Shown here in pieces: positions 20,519 through 22,125 of a DNA stretch of 22,125 nt. The stretch is from Ornithoclostridium sp949298505 (GTDB lineage Bacteria > Bacillota > Clostridia > Christensenellales > UBA3700): the NCBI GenBank assembly GCA_949298505.1, contig CASFWW010000059.1, positions 1 through 22,125 of the forward strand, in the 5' to 3' direction. The notes below the pieces were generated by a model. It did not search any database. It saw only the letters and a list, made by a program, of their open reading frames with translations, and was not told the origin of the DNA. Each line of letters starts with the position of its first letter. The stretch's first letter is position 1. Both the position numbers and the translations under genes were made by a program.

Positions 20519-21157
20519 TCAGCTCAACCCTGAATAATGGTCGCAGAATTCGCAGATATTGCATTTGTCGCATTCGGGATTTCTCGCTTTGCACGTGTAT
20601 CTGCCGTGATGTATAAGCAGATGATGCGCCTGAGACCACCTCTCTCGCGGAATGATCTGCGTCAACGCCTTTTCCACGACTTCGGGTTTGTCCGATCTGA
20701 CGAAACCTATCCTGTTGGAAACTCTCAGCACGTGGGTGTCGACCGCGATCGCCTCTCCGCCGAACGCAACGGCATAAACGACGTTTGCAGTCTTTCTTCC
20801 CACTCCGGCAAGCGTGACCAGTTCTTCCACCGTAGACGGCACTTTACCGCCGAAACGGACGAGTATGTCCGTGGACGCTTTTATGATGTTCGCCGCCTTG
20901 TTCTTGTAGAACCCGCACGAAAAGATTGCCTTTTCCAGCTCCTCTCTGTCAATTGAGGCGAACTGCTCGGGAGTGTTGTACTTCCTGAACAGTACCTCTG
21001 TGACTTCGTTCACTCTTTTATCCGTGCACTGCGCGCTGAGGATAACGGCGACAAGCAGTTCGAAAGGCGTTCTGAAGTTGAGTTCGCATTCCGGCTCGGG
21101 GTGCAGAATGAGCAGCCTGTCCAGTATTTCTTCAACCGCTTCCTTCTTGTCCGCCAT
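20519..21157 (-). CDS. nth: Endonuclease III
   Basis: 212 residues. The helix-hairpin-helix motif is LAGVGRKTANVV, with catalytic Lys122 and catalytic Asp140 in AVDTHVLRVSNRIG. The [4Fe-4S] loop is Cys189-x6-Cys196-x2-Cys199-x5-Cys205. All key residues of the DNA glycosylase/AP lyase that removes oxidised pyrimidines are present. The start codon overlaps the purA stop (TAATG), so it is coupled to purA. A 98-nt gap, AT-rich and without a clear consensus promoter, separates it from nfnA. Confidence 0.97.
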   Translation of the reverse strand: MADKKEAVEEILDRLLILHPEPECELNFRTPFELLVAVILSAQCTDKRVNEVTEVLFRKYNTPEQFASIDREELEKAIFSCGFYKNKAANIIKASTDILVRFGGKVPSTVEELVTLAGVGRKTANVVYAVAFGGEAIAVDTHVLRVSNRIGFVRSDKPEVVEKALTQIIPRERWSQAHHLLIHHGRYTCKARNPECDKCNICEFCDHYSGLS

Positions 21158-22125
21158 TATTTCATCACGACGTACTGTTCTCTTTCCGCGCCGACCGAAA
21201 CGTAGGTTATCGGACAGCCGACGGCTTTTTCCACGTACTTGATGTAATCAAGCGCCGCCTTGGGCAGATCCGAGACCTTTTTGCAACCGCTGATATCGCA
21301 CTTCCAGCCGTCGAGATATTCTATGACCGGCTTAGCCTTGTCAAGGCGCTCGCCTCTGGGGAACTCGGTCGTCTTTTCGCCGTCAATATCGTAAGCTACG
21401 CAGACGGGGATCTTGTCAAGATAAGACAACACGTCCAGCTTGGTCAGCGCGAGTTCGTCCGCGCCCTGCATCTCAACGCCGTATTTAGAAGCTACTACGT
21501 CGAACGGACCCACTCTGCGGGGTCTGCCGGTTGCCGCGCCGTATTCCGCGCCGGCTTTACGCAGTTCCTCGGCTTCCGCGCCGAACATTTCGACGGTGAA
21601 AGGACCTTCGCCGACGCAGGAGGAATATGCCTTCATGATACCGAAAACGTTGTCCAGCTTATACTTGGGAATACCCGCGCCTATCGGAGCGTAAGCCGCG
21701 ATGGTGTTCGAGGACGACGTATACGGATTGATGCCGAAGTCAATGTCTCTGAGCGCGCCCAGCTGAGCTTCGAAAACCACCTTCTTGCCCGCCTTGAGGC
21801 ACTCGTCCAGGTACTTACCCGTATTGCATACGAACGGTTTGAGTTTGTCGCCGTACTCTCTGAGCCAGTCCATGATGTCGTCAACGTCGATTTTCGTGCT
21901 GCCGTACGCTTTCTCGATAAACAGATTTTTCCACTCCACAATGGATTTGATACGCTTTTTAAGCGATTCGGGATAGAAAAGATCTCCCATCGTGATTATC
22001 TTCTTCAGGTACTTGTCGCCGTAAACGGGAGCGATGCCTCTTCTGGTCGAGCCGTATTTCGCGTCGCCCAGTCTGTCCTCTTCCAGGCAGTCCTGTCTGA
22101 CGTGATAGGGCATGCAGATGACCGC
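21157..22125 (-). CDS. purA: Adenylosuccinate synthetase (partial, N-terminus beyond right edge)
   Basis: 322 C-terminal residues are visible; the frame is open to the right edge, so the ATG at 22113 is internal. It makes adenylosuccinate from IMP, Asp and GTP in AMP synthesis. Recognisable blocks are GSTRRGIAPVYGDKY (usual form GTTxxGIGPxYxDK), FEAQLGALRDIDFGINPYTSSSN, TGRPRRVGPFDVVASKYG, LALTKLDVLSYLDKIPVCVAY and a C-terminal GAEREQYV. These mark a divergent PurA subgroup found in many clostridia. The missing N-terminus should carry the GDEGKGK loop. It is the first visible gene of the downstream cluster. Confidence 0.95.
   Translation of the reverse strand, partial: AVICMPYHVRQDCLEEDRLGDAKYGSTRRGIAPVYGDKYLKKIITMGDLFYPESLKKRIKSIVEWKNLFIEKAYGSTKIDVDDIMDWLREYGDKLKPFVCNTGKYLDECLKAGKKVVFEAQLGALRDIDFGINPYTSSSNTIAAYAPIGAGIPKYKLDNVFGIMKAYSSCVGEGPFTVEMFGAEAEELRKAGAEYGAATGRPRRVGPFDVVASKYGVEMQGADELALTKLDVLSYLDKIPVCVAYDIDGEKTTEFPRGERLDKAKPVIEYLDGWKCDISGCKKVSDLPKAALDYIKYVEKAVGCPITYVSVGAEREQYVVMK

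Overview
The window reads as a chromosomal stretch from an anaerobic Firmicute, probably an uncultured gut-type clostridium. Support for this: an FMN riboswitch driving an ECF-type riboflavin transporter subunit (ribU), an NfnAB-type electron-bifurcating transhydrogenase pair, strong AGGAGG-type ribosome binding sites, consensus sigma-A promoters, encoded CCA on the tRNAs, and a clostridial-type PurA variant. The genus cannot be fixed from this sequence. Most genes are core housekeeping genes packed into tight operons, mainly on the minus strand.

Layout. (1) 1-2869, minus: tsaE-tsaB-rimI-alpha/beta hydrolase-murF-like, all overlapping. This joins tRNA t6A modification to a wall-synthesis ligase that has an N-terminal membrane domain and runs off the left edge. 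The operon promoter places the tsaE ATG at the predicted transcription start (leaderless), and the hydrolase seems to start at AUU. (2) 2876-3786: an interleaved divergent promoter pair, then an FMN riboswitch and ribU on the plus strand. (3) 3889-4156: a two-tRNA operon, Thr(CGU) and Pro(CGG), with its own consensus promoter. (4) 4081-4590: a cluster of tRNA-Pro-derived inverted and direct repeats, including a broken second copy of the tRNA 3' half. (5) 4592-5135: the remnant of an XRE regulator gene, then an intact 66-residue XRE regulator with operator-like repeats in front of it. (6) 5251-5863: a lipoprotein of unknown function with its own promoter.

(7) 5937-12243, minus: one operon pgsA-small membrane protein-valS-HAD phosphatase-two polytopic membrane proteins, from a consensus promoter at 12215-12243 to a terminator at 5937-5963. 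(8) 12564-15349, plus: a complete NitT/TauT/THI5-like ABC importer (lipoprotein binding protein, ATPase, permease) of unknown substrate. It ends in a bidirectional terminator shared with (9), a convergent YkvI-like membrane protein (15334-16350). (10) 16612-22125, minus: purA (cut by the right edge)-nth-nfnA-nfnB-obg-yhbY, closed by a terminator.

The most unusual region is 4081-4590. The 3' half of tRNA-Pro has been copied as an inverted repeat around its own terminator hairpin, and that whole block has then been duplicated downstream, where the tRNA part is interrupted by a 77-nt insert. Other points worth a check are the AUU start, the leaderless tsaE transcript and the interlocked tsaE/ribU promoters. 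I saw no CRISPR array, transposase, integrase or toxin-antitoxin pair.
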